From positions 62,001 through 126,000 of the forward strand of contig NZ_JAKJRU010000006.1 in NCBI RefSeq assembly GCF_021726475.1: a DNA stretch of 64,000 nt, read 5' to 3'. This DNA comes from Pseudomonas oligotrophica. GTDB taxonomy: Bacteria; Pseudomonadota; Gammaproteobacteria; Pseudomonadales; Pseudomonadaceae. The position numbers and the translations under genes are program-made. The notes beneath the pieces are model-generated. The model worked only from the letters and a program-made list of their open reading frames with translations. It was not told the origin of the DNA and did no database searches. Positions 43,485-51,853 of the stretch are shown piece by piece; the stretch's first letter is position 1, and each line of letters begins with the position of its first letter.

Positions 43485-45212
43485 TCATGCCGCCACCTCG
43501 CCGTCGGCAAGCGTCGCGCAGACCTTCAGCACTTCCTCGAGGCTGGTTACCCCGGCGATCGCATAATCCAGCGCGCAGGCGGCCAGCGGCCGATAGTGTG
43601 GCTGCTGGCGCGCGGCCTCGGCGAAGCCCTGCGGATCACCGCGCCGCAGGGCAGCGACCATCGGCTCGTCGAGTTCGAGCAGTTCGTAGACGCCAACGCG
43701 GCCGGCATAGCCGGAGTTGTGGCAGTGGTGGCAGCCGCTGCCACGCTTGAAGCGGTAATCGCTGAGCGGCGCGTCGTGCAGCGCCTGCAGCCAGGCCAGC
43801 TGGCGCGGATCGGGCCGGTCGTCCTCCATGCAGTTCTCGCACACCCGGCGCACCAGGCGCTGGGCCAGCACGGCATTGAGCGCGGTGGCGACCAGGAAGG
43901 GCTCGACGCCCATGTCGATCAGGCGCATGGCCGAGGTCAGGGCGTCGTTGGTGTGCAACGTCGAGAGCACCAGGTGGCCGGTCAGTGCGGCACGCAGGCC
44001 GATCTCGGCGGTTTCCTGGTCGCGGATCTCACCAACCAGCACGATATCCGGGTCCTGACGCAGCGCGGCCCGCAACACGCGGGCGAAGGTCAGCTCGATC
44101 CTCGCGTTGACCTGCACCTGGTTGACCCGCGGCAGGCGGTATTCGACCGGGTCCTCGACGGTGATGATCTTCTTCTCCGGGCTGTTCAGCTCGGAAAGCC
44201 CGGCGTAGAGCGTGGTGGTCTTGCCCGAGCCGGTCGGGCCGGTGACCAGCACCATGCCGTGCGGGCGCTGCAGCAGGCGGCGGAAGCGCTCGAGCATGAG
44301 CGGTGGCATGCCGGTGCCATCGAGCTTGAACATGGCGCCGCTCTGGTCGAGCAGACGCATGACCACCGATTCGCCGAACTGCACCGGCATGGTCGAGACC
44401 CGCACATCGAGGTTGCGATTCTTCACCCGGATGTTGAAGCGCCCGTCCTGCGGCAGGCGCTTCTCGGAAATGTCCAGGCCGGACATGATCTTCAGGCGCA
44501 TGACCAGCGCCGAGGCCACCCGTTGCTCCTTCATCACCTGCTCGTTGAGCACGCCGTCGATGCGCTGGCGGATGCGCACCACGCCTTCGTCCGGCTCGAT
44601 GTGGATGTCCGAGGCCTTCATCTGCACCGCGTCCTCGAACAGCGTCTGCAGCAGGCGCACCACCGGGGCATCGCTGTTGCTCTCGGCACCCAGGCGCGAC
44701 AGGTCGAAGTCGCTGTCCTGCAGCTCGCCTTCGAGCTCGCCGGCCAGCGAGGCGATCTCGCTGGTGCGCCGGTAGAGCTGGTCGAGCGCACCGAGCAATT
44801 CGCTCTCCCGCACCACCGCCGGGTAGACGCGCTTGCCGAGCAGGCGCTCCATCTCGTCCTGGGCGAACAGGTCCAGCGGGTCGGTCATGCCCACCAGTAC
44901 GCCGTCGGCATGCCGCGACAGCACGATCACGCGAAAGCGCCGGGCCACCGCCTCGGGCAGGCTCTGGGTCAGCCCGTTGTCGAACTTGTAGTGCTTGAGC
45001 TCGACGAAGGGGATGTTCAACTGCTCCGACAGCGCGCGCAGCAGGCGGCCTTCATCGATGAAGCCGAGGTCGAGTACCGTGCGGCCGAGCTTGGAGCCGG
45101 TGCGCTTCTGGTCCTGCAGGGCAAGCTGCAATTGTTCTTCGCTGATCAGCCCGGCCTGAACGAGCAGGTCCCCCAGGCGGATCTTGCGCTGGCGGTTGTC
45201 GAGTACGGTCAT
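43485..45212 (-). CDS. mshE: MSHA assembly ATPase MshE (GspE family) with c-di-GMP-binding MshEN domain
   Basis: 575 aa from ATG 45212, overlapping mshN stop by 4 nt. Residues 12-35 (RLGDLLVQAGLISEEQLQ...) and 41-64 (KLGRTVLDLGFIDEGRLL...) are the two tandem MshEN motifs that bind c-di-GMP in Vibrio MshE. The ATPase has Walker A GPTGSGKTTTLYAG, Walker B DPDIVLVGEIRDQETAEIGL and a Cys zinc knuckle (CENCMEDD; CHHCHNSGY). It hydrolyses ATP to polymerise pilin. Pilus extension should therefore depend on c-di-GMP. Confidence 0.95.
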   Translation of the reverse strand: MTVLDNRQRKIRLGDLLVQAGLISEEQLQLALQDQKRTGSKLGRTVLDLGFIDEGRLLRALSEQLNIPFVELKHYKFDNGLTQSLPEAVARRFRVIVLSRHADGVLVGMTDPLDLFAQDEMERLLGKRVYPAVVRESELLGALDQLYRRTSEIASLAGELEGELQDSDFDLSRLGAESNSDAPVVRLLQTLFEDAVQMKASDIHIEPDEGVVRIRQRIDGVLNEQVMKEQRVASALVMRLKIMSGLDISEKRLPQDGRFNIRVKNRNLDVRVSTMPVQFGESVVMRLLDQSGAMFKLDGTGMPPLMLERFRRLLQRPHGMVLVTGPTGSGKTTTLYAGLSELNSPEKKIITVEDPVEYRLPRVNQVQVNARIELTFARVLRAALRQDPDIVLVGEIRDQETAEIGLRAALTGHLVLSTLHTNDALTSAMRLIDMGVEPFLVATALNAVLAQRLVRRVCENCMEDDRPDPRQLAWLQALHDAPLSDYRFKRGSGCHHCHNSGYAGRVGVYELLELDEPMVAALRRGDPQGFAEAARQQPHYRPLAACALDYAIAGVTSLEEVLKVCATLADGEVAA

Positions 45213-46585
45213 CGGATACCTCCCAGGGCACCGGCCCTTTCGGTGGCGAAACGGCGGGCGTCGGCATCCAGGCCCTGGCCCTGCAGCGCGAGTCGATAAT
45301 GGCGGGCGGCCTGCGCCGGCTGGTCCAGCTGCTCGAGCGCGATGGCCAGACCGAGCTGCCAGGTGGCTTGCGCCGGCCGCAGGGCGACCAGCCGGCGATA
45401 GGAATCGGCGCTTGCCCCCCATTCGCCGACCTGCTGGTAAAGCGCGGCCAGCAGTGCGTGGTAGGCGGCGTCGCGCTGCAGCGGCGGCAGGTTGCCCTTC
45501 AGGGTGGTGATGGCGCCGAGCTGATCGCCGCCCTGCAACTGGCCACGTGCGAGCAGCATGCGCAGCTCGCTGTCCTGCGGGTGTTGCTGCAGCACACCGG
45601 GCAGCCAGGCCAGCAGGCGATCCGAGCGATTGGCCGCCAGGTACGCCCTGGCCAGCCAGCGGCTCACCTCGCCGTCCTTCGGCCTCGCCTTGTGCAGCGC
45701 TTCCAGCTCGTCGATCGCTTGCGAGAGGTCGCCGCGCTCGAGCGCGGCGCGCGCCTGCTCCAGCGGCGCCGGTCGGTGGCTGCCGATGGCGACCCGCGGC
45801 TCGACGGGGCGGGCCTCGGCCTTGAGCGGAGGCGCCTGCTCGGCCATCGGCTGCGGTGCAGGCGATGTACCCTGCTCGACCGGCGCCGGCCGGGTCACCC
45901 ACTCGGGCAGCTGCGGCACCGGCTCGGCACTTTCCTCGGCCACCGGTAGCTCGGTTTCGGGACTGGCCTCGGGGGTGCCGGTCAGTGGCACGTCGAGCCA
46001 CAGCTGCCAGCGCTCGCCGGCCATTTCCAGACGATCACGCACGTCGAGCCGGTCGCCCAGGCCCATGAGCACGACTTCGACATCCGCTCCCCGCGCCTCG
46101 ACCCGCCAGGACAGGCTCTGGCCTTCACGCTCGATCCGCCCGCTGCGCGGCTCGCCGGCCATCTCGACGCCCGGCAGGCGCAGGCTGACGAAGCCCTGCT
46201 GGTCTACGCGCTGGTAACTCACCGAACGCTCAAGCAGCAATTGCAGGACAAAACGCGTGCCTTCGTTCTGCGACAGTGCCTCGAGCAGGCGATTGCCGGC
46301 CACCGGCACCGCCGCGTCGGCGGGTTCACTCGGCACGGCGACTGCCGGCGTGGCCAGCGCCGGAGGCTCGGGGGCCTCGAGGCGCCCACCGACGAGCCAG
46401 GCGACCGGCAGCGCCAGCATCAGCGCGCCCGTGACGAGCAAACCCCAGCGTCTGAACCGGGCATTACGCTCGCGCCGCCGCGCGGCGCTCTCGTCGACCG
46501 CGTGCATGCCGTCCAGGCGTTCGCGCTCGCTCGGCGCCGCCCGGCGCGCTTCGAGATCGCGCAGCATGTCGTTGACCAGGCTCAT
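45209..46585 (-). CDS. mshN: MSHA biogenesis protein MshN (TPR protein)
   Basis: 458 aa; 4-nt overlap with mshM and mshE on both sides. Cytoplasmic tail (SLVNDMLRDLEARRAAPSER), one membrane helix at about 48-66 (LLVTGALMLALPVAWLVGG), a Pro/Glu-rich linker (about 210-285), and TPR-like helices at about 290-450 (RAALERGDLSQAIDELEAL; LLARGQLQGGDQLGAITTL). A bitopic scaffold, probably linking platform and secretin. Confidence 0.9.
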   Translation of the reverse strand: MSLVNDMLRDLEARRAAPSERERLDGMHAVDESAARRRERNARFRRWGLLVTGALMLALPVAWLVGGRLEAPEPPALATPAVAVPSEPADAAVPVAGNRLLEALSQNEGTRFVLQLLLERSVSYQRVDQQGFVSLRLPGVEMAGEPRSGRIEREGQSLSWRVEARGADVEVVLMGLGDRLDVRDRLEMAGERWQLWLDVPLTGTPEASPETELPVAEESAEPVPQLPEWVTRPAPVEQGTSPAPQPMAEQAPPLKAEARPVEPRVAIGSHRPAPLEQARAALERGDLSQAIDELEALHKARPKDGEVSRWLARAYLAANRSDRLLAWLPGVLQQHPQDSELRMLLARGQLQGGDQLGAITTLKGNLPPLQRDAAYHALLAALYQQVGEWGASADSYRRLVALRPAQATWQLGLAIALEQLDQPAQAARHYRLALQGQGLDADARRFATERAGALGGIR

Positions 46586-47508
46586 GGCAGCACCTCGCCA
46601 AGTCGCGACAGCCATGGCCAGGCGCCGACCAGGACCGCCAGCGAGGCGGCCACCGCCAGCGGCCAGCGCAGGCGCCGCGACCAGCCCTGCGGCAAAGCGC
46701 TGCCCTCGGTATCGGCCAGCGCGCGGCGCACATGGCGGACCTCCACGCCTCGGCTGCCCTCGCCAAAGGCGGCCATCAGGCACTTGTTGGCCAGGATGTT
46801 CAGCAGCCGCGGGATGCCACGGCTGCCCTGCACCAGCAGGCGCACCGCCGGGCGTCCGAACAGCGGCTCGCCGCGATAGCCCGCCACCGCGAGGCGCTCG
46901 GTGAGATAGCGCGTCGCATCGGCCACATCCAGCGGTCGCAGCGCATAGGAAAAGGTGATGCGCTGGCGCAGCTGGCGCAGGTCCTGGCGCGCCAGCGTCT
47001 GGTCGAGCTCGGGTTGGCCGAACAGCACCACCTGCAGCAGCTTGTTCTGTTCGGTTTCCAGGTTGGTCAGCAGGCGCAGCCCCTCCAGCGTCGAGACCGG
47101 CAGCGCCTGAGCCTCGTCGATCAGCAGGACGGTGCTGCGCCCCTCGCCAGCCAGCTCGATCAGCCGGGCATGCAGCGCGGCGAGCAGCCCGTGCGTATCC
47201 AGCTGTTCGACATCGGGCACGTGCAGCTCGTGGGCCAGCGCCTGGCGCAGCGCCAGCGGGCTGAGCGACGGGTTGGGCAACCAGGCGAGCTGGTAGCGCG
47301 AAGGGTCCAGCTCGTTGAGCAGCGCGCGACACAGCAGCGTCTTGCCGGTGCCGACCTCGCCGGTGATCTTGATGAAGCCCTCGCCCTCGGCCAGGGCGAC
47401 GCGCAGCAGGTTGAGGCACGCCTGATAGGGCGCCAGCTGGACCAGGAAGCCGGTGTTCGGCGTGAGCGCGAACGGCTTCTCGCGCAGGCCGAAGAACGCC
47501 TCGTACAC
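46582..47508 (-). CDS. mshM: MSHA biogenesis protein MshM (ExeA-like AAA ATPase)
   Basis: 308 aa. It begins MYEAFFGLREKPFALTPNTG, the ExeA/MshM opening. Walker A GEVGTGKTLLCRAL at about 50, Walker B STVLLIDEAQALP, sensor region LRQRITFSYALRPLDVADA, and a C-terminal helix at 282-303 (LRWPLAVAASLAVLVGAW) that may enter the membrane. ExeA-type ATPases help the secretin assemble and cross peptidoglycan. 4 nt from mshL. Confidence 0.93.
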   Translation of the reverse strand: MYEAFFGLREKPFALTPNTGFLVQLAPYQACLNLLRVALAEGEGFIKITGEVGTGKTLLCRALLNELDPSRYQLAWLPNPSLSPLALRQALAHELHVPDVEQLDTHGLLAALHARLIELAGEGRSTVLLIDEAQALPVSTLEGLRLLTNLETEQNKLLQVVLFGQPELDQTLARQDLRQLRQRITFSYALRPLDVADATRYLTERLAVAGYRGEPLFGRPAVRLLVQGSRGIPRLLNILANKCLMAAFGEGSRGVEVRHVRRALADTEGSALPQGWSRRLRWPLAVAASLAVLVGAWPWLSRLGEVLP

Positions 47509-47512
47509 GGAC

Positions 47513-49114
47513 TTACCTCACCACCTGATTGAACGACTCGGCGCTCTTGCGCAGGTCGTCGAGCCAGACGCGGTCATCGATCACCTGCGGGCGCAGCAGG
47601 ATCACCAGTTCGGTCTGCTGCAGCGCCTTGCGCTGCTGCTGGAACAGCGCGCCAACCACCGGCAGCTTCGATGCCCAGGGCACGTTGGCGTCGGTATTGG
47701 TGTTGCGGTTCTCCATCAGGCCACCGATGACCACGACCTGACCGCTGCGGGCGCGCACGATCGAGTCGGACTGGCGCGTGGTCGACAGCGCCAGCGGCAG
47801 GTTGAAGACGTTGTCGTCGCTACCGAGCTGGATGGTCTTGTTCTGGTCCTGGACCCGGCTGACGGTGGGCCGGACATGCAGGGTGACCTGGTCGTTTTCG
47901 TCGATCTGCGGCGTCACGTCGAGCGAGATCCCGGAAAAGAACGGCGTCAGGGTGATGTCCAGGTCCGGGGCGGTGGTACCGCCGGCCAGCGTCGTGGTGG
48001 TGGTGGACACGTCGGTGACGAAAAATTCGTCGGTGCCGACCTTGATCACCGCTTTCTGGTTGTTCAGGGTCGACACGCGCGGGCTGGACAGCACGCGCAC
48101 GTCGCCCTGGGTCTCGAGCAGCTGCAGCACGCCGGTGAAGTCCCCGTTCTGCACGATGGCACTGAACACGCCGCCGATGCCCTGCGCACCGGCGAGGGCA
48201 TCGCCCTGCAGCCCGAGGGTGAGGTCGGCGTTGCCGAAGCTGCCCAGTTGCGACCAGTTGATGCCCGCCTGGAAGCCGTCGGAGAGATTCACTTCGAGGA
48301 TCTTCGCCTCGAGGATCACCTGGCGCTGCAGGTTGCGCTGGGCCTGCTCGAGGAAGTGCTCGACGGCTTGCTGGTCGGTCGCCGAGGCGCGTACCACGAG
48401 CAGCCCGGCCTGTGGGTTGACCACCACGCTGTTGCCTTCCTCGCCGCCGATCATCATCGCGACGACTTCGCGCACCTCGCTCCAGAAATCGGCATTGGTG
48501 GTGGTGAGCAACTGGCTGGCGTTGACCGTGGACGAGGTCGTGCTGGTGGTGGTTCCGGTCGCCGCGCTGCCGGTGTTGTCACTGACCGCGACCTGCCCGG
48601 AGCTGACCCGCGTATCGCTCGTGCCCTGGCGCTGCAGGTTGAGGTAGTTGAGGTCATAGGTCCGCGTGACCACGCGGTTGGGCAGGACCTGGTAGCCGTA
48701 GCTGGTGCGGCGAAAATCATAGCCGTAGCTGTCGCGCACCGCCGCGAGCACTTCCTCGAGGGTCACGTTGCGCAGGCTGAAGGTGATGTTGCCGGTCACC
48801 TCGGGATGTACCAGCAGGTTCTGCCCGGCGCTGTCCATCAGGCTGAGGAAGAATTCGCGCGCCGGCATGTCATTGGCGGCGACATCGAAGCGCGGCCCGG
48901 CCTGCACCGGCGCGTCGAGTGCCAGCGGCGGAATCAGCGCAGCCTGGACCGATGCCGGTGGCGCCACCTTGGCCTGAGTCTGCTCGAGGCTTTCCTCGAA
49001 CAGCCGGGCGCTCTGCTCGTAGAGCCGCTGGTCGCCGTCATCGAAGCTCTGACAGGCGCTCAGCAGGCAGATCAGGCTCAGCAGCCCAAGGCGTGGCTTG
49101 ATTATCGACATCAT
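47513..49114 (-). CDS. mshL: MSHA secretin MshL
   Basis: 533 aa. Lipoprotein signal with lipobox LLSAC (Cys21). N0/STN domain (FDVAANDMPAREFFLSLMDS), an N1 domain, a Ser/Thr-rich low-complexity stretch at about 175-200 (GSAATGTTTSTTSSTVNAS) and the secretin core at about 240-533 (VVNPQAGLLVVRASATDQQA; VRVLSSPRVSTLNNQKAVIK; VVIGGLMENRNT). It forms the outer-membrane channel. The Thr-rich loop could be a variable tract. Confidence 0.95.
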   Translation of the reverse strand: MMSIIKPRLGLLSLICLLSACQSFDDGDQRLYEQSARLFEESLEQTQAKVAPPASVQAALIPPLALDAPVQAGPRFDVAANDMPAREFFLSLMDSAGQNLLVHPEVTGNITFSLRNVTLEEVLAAVRDSYGYDFRRTSYGYQVLPNRVVTRTYDLNYLNLQRQGTSDTRVSSGQVAVSDNTGSAATGTTTSTTSSTVNASQLLTTTNADFWSEVREVVAMMIGGEEGNSVVVNPQAGLLVVRASATDQQAVEHFLEQAQRNLQRQVILEAKILEVNLSDGFQAGINWSQLGSFGNADLTLGLQGDALAGAQGIGGVFSAIVQNGDFTGVLQLLETQGDVRVLSSPRVSTLNNQKAVIKVGTDEFFVTDVSTTTTTLAGGTTAPDLDITLTPFFSGISLDVTPQIDENDQVTLHVRPTVSRVQDQNKTIQLGSDDNVFNLPLALSTTRQSDSIVRARSGQVVVIGGLMENRNTNTDANVPWASKLPVVGALFQQQRKALQQTELVILLRPQVIDDRVWLDDLRKSAESFNQVVR

Positions 49115-49437
49115 GGCTTGCTCGGAGTGGCGACCGGGACAGCGAGGCGCAGCGTTTCACGGCGGCCCTCGCGCTCGATCAGGACGGAATTCGAATAGAT
49201 GTTCAGTACACGGGCATCGCCCAGGCTCTCGCCTATCTTCAGCGAGCGGCCGTTGACCACGGCGCGCGGCGCGCCCGGCAGGCGCAGGATCGCCTGCAGC
49301 CGCAGGGCTTCACCGGCAGGTGCTGCGCCCGACTCCACGCGCGGCGGATCGGTGCTCGGCAGCGTCGGATCGATGGCCAGGGCATCACCGGTAAAACAGG
49401 CAAGCAGCAGGCAGAGGATTCGAACGCGATCAGACAC
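49111..49437 (-). CDS. mshK: MSHA biogenesis protein MshK
   Basis: 108 aa. Signal segment 1-22 (RILCLLLACFTGDALA). The small beta domain reads RLQAILRLPGAPRAVVNGRS, LKIGESLGDARVLNIYSNSV and LIEREGRRETLRLAVP. This is the PilP/GspC homology-region plan of MshK, which likely contacts the secretin N0 domain. Overlaps mshJ by 8 nt and mshL by 4 nt. Confidence 0.88.
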   Translation of the reverse strand: MSDRVRILCLLLACFTGDALAIDPTLPSTDPPRVESGAAPAGEALRLQAILRLPGAPRAVVNGRSLKIGESLGDARVLNIYSNSVLIEREGRRETLRLAVPVATPSKP

Positions 49438-50128
49438 CGACCCACCCCGCGTGGCGACTCAAGGTATGCAGTTCGATGAGGATGCGTGCCTGCGCAGGGC
49501 CGGCCTCCTCGACCTGATAATCGAGGCTGTCCCAGTGCAGCCGCCAACCGGAGGCTTGCACCGCCTGCAGGTAAGTCAGCAGGTCGAAGTAGCCACCCTC
49601 CAGGCGTAGCCGAAGACCGTGGCGGTAGAAGCTGGCGGCCGGCGCCGGCTCGCTTTCGCTGCCCGGCTCCGCCCCACCGGTCGGTTGCCGCAGCGGCGCG
49701 CTAAAGCTCTCCAGCTCGACCAGACGCAGCTTCGGCTGATTGCGCAGCAGGTCCTGCAGCAACAGCTTCATCTTCGCCGGCGAAACCAGCGCACGGGTCT
49801 GCGCGTCGATACGCTGCGACAGCGCCTCGTGTTCCAGCTGCGCCTTGTCCAGCGCCTCGCGATAGGGCCGGTTGGGGTCGGCGGCCAGCTTCGCCTCGAG
49901 TTCGCGCAGGCTCGCCTGAGCTTCCAGCTGACTGGCCTCGGCCTGGCGGCGCCCGGCGTCGAGGGCATCGCGGCGCTGGGTCAGCGGATCGACCACCAAC
50001 AGCAGGTAGAGCAGACCGAGCAGCGTCAGGCCGACCGCATAGGTCAGCCACTGTTCACGTGGGGCGAGCGCTCGCCACCGCTGCTTCAGCGCAGCAAAGG
50101 AGCTAGTCGCCATCGTCTGCTCCGGCAT
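49430..50128 (-). CDS. mshJ: MSHA biogenesis protein MshJ (PilO/GspM-like)
   Basis: 232 aa. Cytoplasmic start, one membrane helix at about 28-46 (TYAVGLTLLGLLYLLLVVD), a long coiled coil (about 50-115: AGRRQAEASQLEAQASLREL) and a ferredoxin-like periplasmic domain ending LIELHTLSRHAGWVGV. It pairs with MshI2 in the inner-membrane platform. Overlaps mshI2 by 26 nt. Confidence 0.9.
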   Translation of the reverse strand: MPEQTMATSSFAALKQRWRALAPREQWLTYAVGLTLLGLLYLLLVVDPLTQRRDALDAGRRQAEASQLEAQASLRELEAKLAADPNRPYREALDKAQLEHEALSQRIDAQTRALVSPAKMKLLLQDLLRNQPKLRLVELESFSAPLRQPTGGAEPGSESEPAPAASFYRHGLRLRLEGGYFDLLTYLQAVQASGWRLHWDSLDYQVEEAGPAQARILIELHTLSRHAGWVGV

Positions 50129-50705
50129 GTGAGGACAGGGTGAATTCGAGCAACTGCTGTTCGTCGCGCTGTACGTCGAAGCGAGCGAACTCGCGGCCGG
50201 CGAAGGCCGGGCTCAGGCCAAGGCTCTGCAGGTAGAGGGGCAGCAGCTCCTGGTCGCGACTCCGCCCTTTCAGGCTCATGTCATGGCCGCCGGCGCGCAG
50301 CTGGATCTGCGTCAGCCACAGGCCGGCCGGCGGGTGGCGGTCGGCCAGCGCCGCGAGGATCGGCACGAAGCCTTCGGCGCGCTCGGCCTCGAGCTTGCCG
50401 AGATACTCGGCGAGCTGCAGCAGCTGACCGTTCTGCGCCTCGCGCTCGGCGAGCTGCTTGGGCAGTTGCGGGTCGAGCACCGGTTCGCGGTAACTGGCCT
50501 TGAACTGCGCGAGCCGCGCCTGTTCGGCCTCGGCCATCTGCTGGGCCAGTTCCGCGGCCTGCCGGGCGCCATGCCATTGCCAGGCGGACCAGCTGCCGTG
50601 CAGCGCGACGCCGACGATGAGCAATGCCAGGCCGAGCACCATCTGGCGCGACTTCGGCCCGCCATGGCGGCGCTGCTCAGGCTGGAAAAGGTTGACGTTC
50701 TGCAT
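50103..50705 (-). CDS. mshI2: MSHA biogenesis protein MshI2 (PilN-like)
   Basis: 200 aa from ATG 50705, which shares its first base with the last base of the mshI stop codon. Short cytoplasmic MQNVNLFQPEQRRHGGPKSR (the PilN xINLLPxR-type peptide that binds the PilM-like MshI), a membrane helix (MVLGLALLIVGVALHGSW), coiled coil (about 52-110) and a PilN-like periplasmic domain (GLWLTQIQLRAGGHDMSLKG). Confidence 0.9.
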   Translation of the reverse strand: MQNVNLFQPEQRRHGGPKSRQMVLGLALLIVGVALHGSWSAWQWHGARQAAELAQQMAEAEQARLAQFKASYREPVLDPQLPKQLAEREAQNGQLLQLAEYLGKLEAERAEGFVPILAALADRHPPAGLWLTQIQLRAGGHDMSLKGRSRDQELLPLYLQSLGLSPAFAGREFARFDVQRDEQQLLEFTLSSHAGADDGD

Positions 50706-51625
50706 CACCGCGCGTCCTGGCGCAGCGCGGCACCGACGGCGCCGATGCAGAAGGCCTGCGTGCTTTCCGGCAGATCGGCCTCGGCCTGACCGGCGAACAG
50801 CTCGCGCAGGTCGAGCCGCTGCAGATTGACGGCCAGGCCGGCAGCCAGCGCCTGGAAAGTCGCCTCGCCGTTCTGCTTCATCGGCAGCAGCAGGAGACGG
50901 CTGATGTAGCCCTTGCCGAGTTGGCTTTCGAAGTAGTCGAGCGAGCGCTGGATTTCCAGCGTCATCCCGGAAAGGTCCTGCGCCGCACGCGCCAGGCCGT
51001 TCTCGATGCGCCGGGCCATATAGATGTCGGCGCCATTCTGCACGCAGATCAGGCCTTCGCTGGTGCGCAGGCGCAGCAGCGCAAGATTGGCGCTGCCGGC
51101 GCCGACCAGCAGCCCCAGGTTGCGGAACGCCATTTCGGTGACATCGATGCTCTGCAGGCGCAGGCCGGCCTGCCGGATCAGCGCCAGATAGTGCTGCATG
51201 CGCTGCTTGCCGAAGACAATGCAATAGACCATGCGGTTACGTCCGCGGTAGGCGTCCTCGGGCAGCGAGAAGCAGTCGACGATGACCTCCTCCAGCGGCT
51301 CATTGATCAGATCCTTGACGCGCCAGCACATCGCGTCGCGCAGCTCCGCAGCCGCTACCTCGGGCGCCTCGAGCAGGAACATCTGGTATTCGGACGGGTG
51401 CAGCAGCACATTGACCGCCGCGCCTTCGAGGCGGTGTTCGGCAACCAGTCGCTTGAGCAACTCGCCCTGCCCGGCCGGTTCGGCGACGTGGTACTGGCAC
51501 AGACGCAGCTGCGGAGCCGCATCGACCTGGCGCAGGATGTGCACCAGGCTCAGCCCATGCGGGCTGCTTTCCAGGCCAAGCAACCCCGGTGCCCGGTCAT
51601 CACTCTTTCTCGAAAACAGCCCCAC
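50705..51625 (-). CDS. mshI: MSHA biogenesis protein MshI (PilM-like cytoplasmic ring)
   Basis: 306 aa from GTG 51625 with AGGGAG upstream. First gene of the operon. Actin-like PilM fold: LLGLESSPHGLSLVHILRQV; DLINEPLEEVIVDCFSLPED; MVYCIVFGKQRMQHYLALIR; RSLDYFESQLGKGYISRLLL. It should sit under MshI2/J at the inner membrane. No mshH regulator gene precedes it; dinB lies there on the same strand. Confidence 0.92.
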   Translation of the reverse strand: MGLFSRKSDDRAPGLLGLESSPHGLSLVHILRQVDAAPQLRLCQYHVAEPAGQGELLKRLVAEHRLEGAAVNVLLHPSEYQMFLLEAPEVAAAELRDAMCWRVKDLINEPLEEVIVDCFSLPEDAYRGRNRMVYCIVFGKQRMQHYLALIRQAGLRLQSIDVTEMAFRNLGLLVGAGSANLALLRLRTSEGLICVQNGADIYMARRIENGLARAAQDLSGMTLEIQRSLDYFESQLGKGYISRLLLLPMKQNGEATFQALAAGLAVNLQRLDLRELFAGQAEADLPESTQAFCIGAVGAALRQDAR

Positions 51626-51680
51626 TCACCGGCTCCCTTGCCCACACGCCATCAACTGACAAACAGCAGAACAGCGAACA

Positions 51681-51694
51681 TTGATAGATATCAA
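51681..51694. promoter_or_regulatory. Palindrome in the msh operon control region
   Basis: TTGATAGATATCAA, an inverted repeat with 6-bp arms (TTGATA/TATCAA), 55 nt upstream of the mshI start and inside an A/T-richer patch. It may be the binding site of a regulator of pilus expression. No clear -35/-10 pair was found with confidence. Confidence 0.45.
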
Positions 51695-51821
51695 TTTGCC
51701 ATCAGTGGCGGCGCGACTTTAGCAACAAAGGTTGTGAGTGTCCAAAAACCGTCGCCGGCCTGTGCGTCGATGTCGCGCGTCAAAATATGCGCACCGTCAC
51801 ACTTATTTCGTTATCGGCAGC

Positions 51822-51848
51822 ACGAAGCGTGCCCAGAGCACGCTTCGT
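51822..51848 (-). terminator. Hairpin after dinB
   Basis: A perfect 11-bp stem ACGAAGCGTGC/GCACGCTTCGT with a 5-nt loop, 5 nt past the dinB stop on the minus strand; no T-run. It separates dinB from the msh operon. Confidence 0.65.
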
Positions 51849-51853
51849 CGGAA

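Noticed and set aside
42315..45299. Nearly 1000-codon frame opposite mshG and mshE
   Set aside because: Antisense shadow; mshG and mshE on the other strand have all family motifs.
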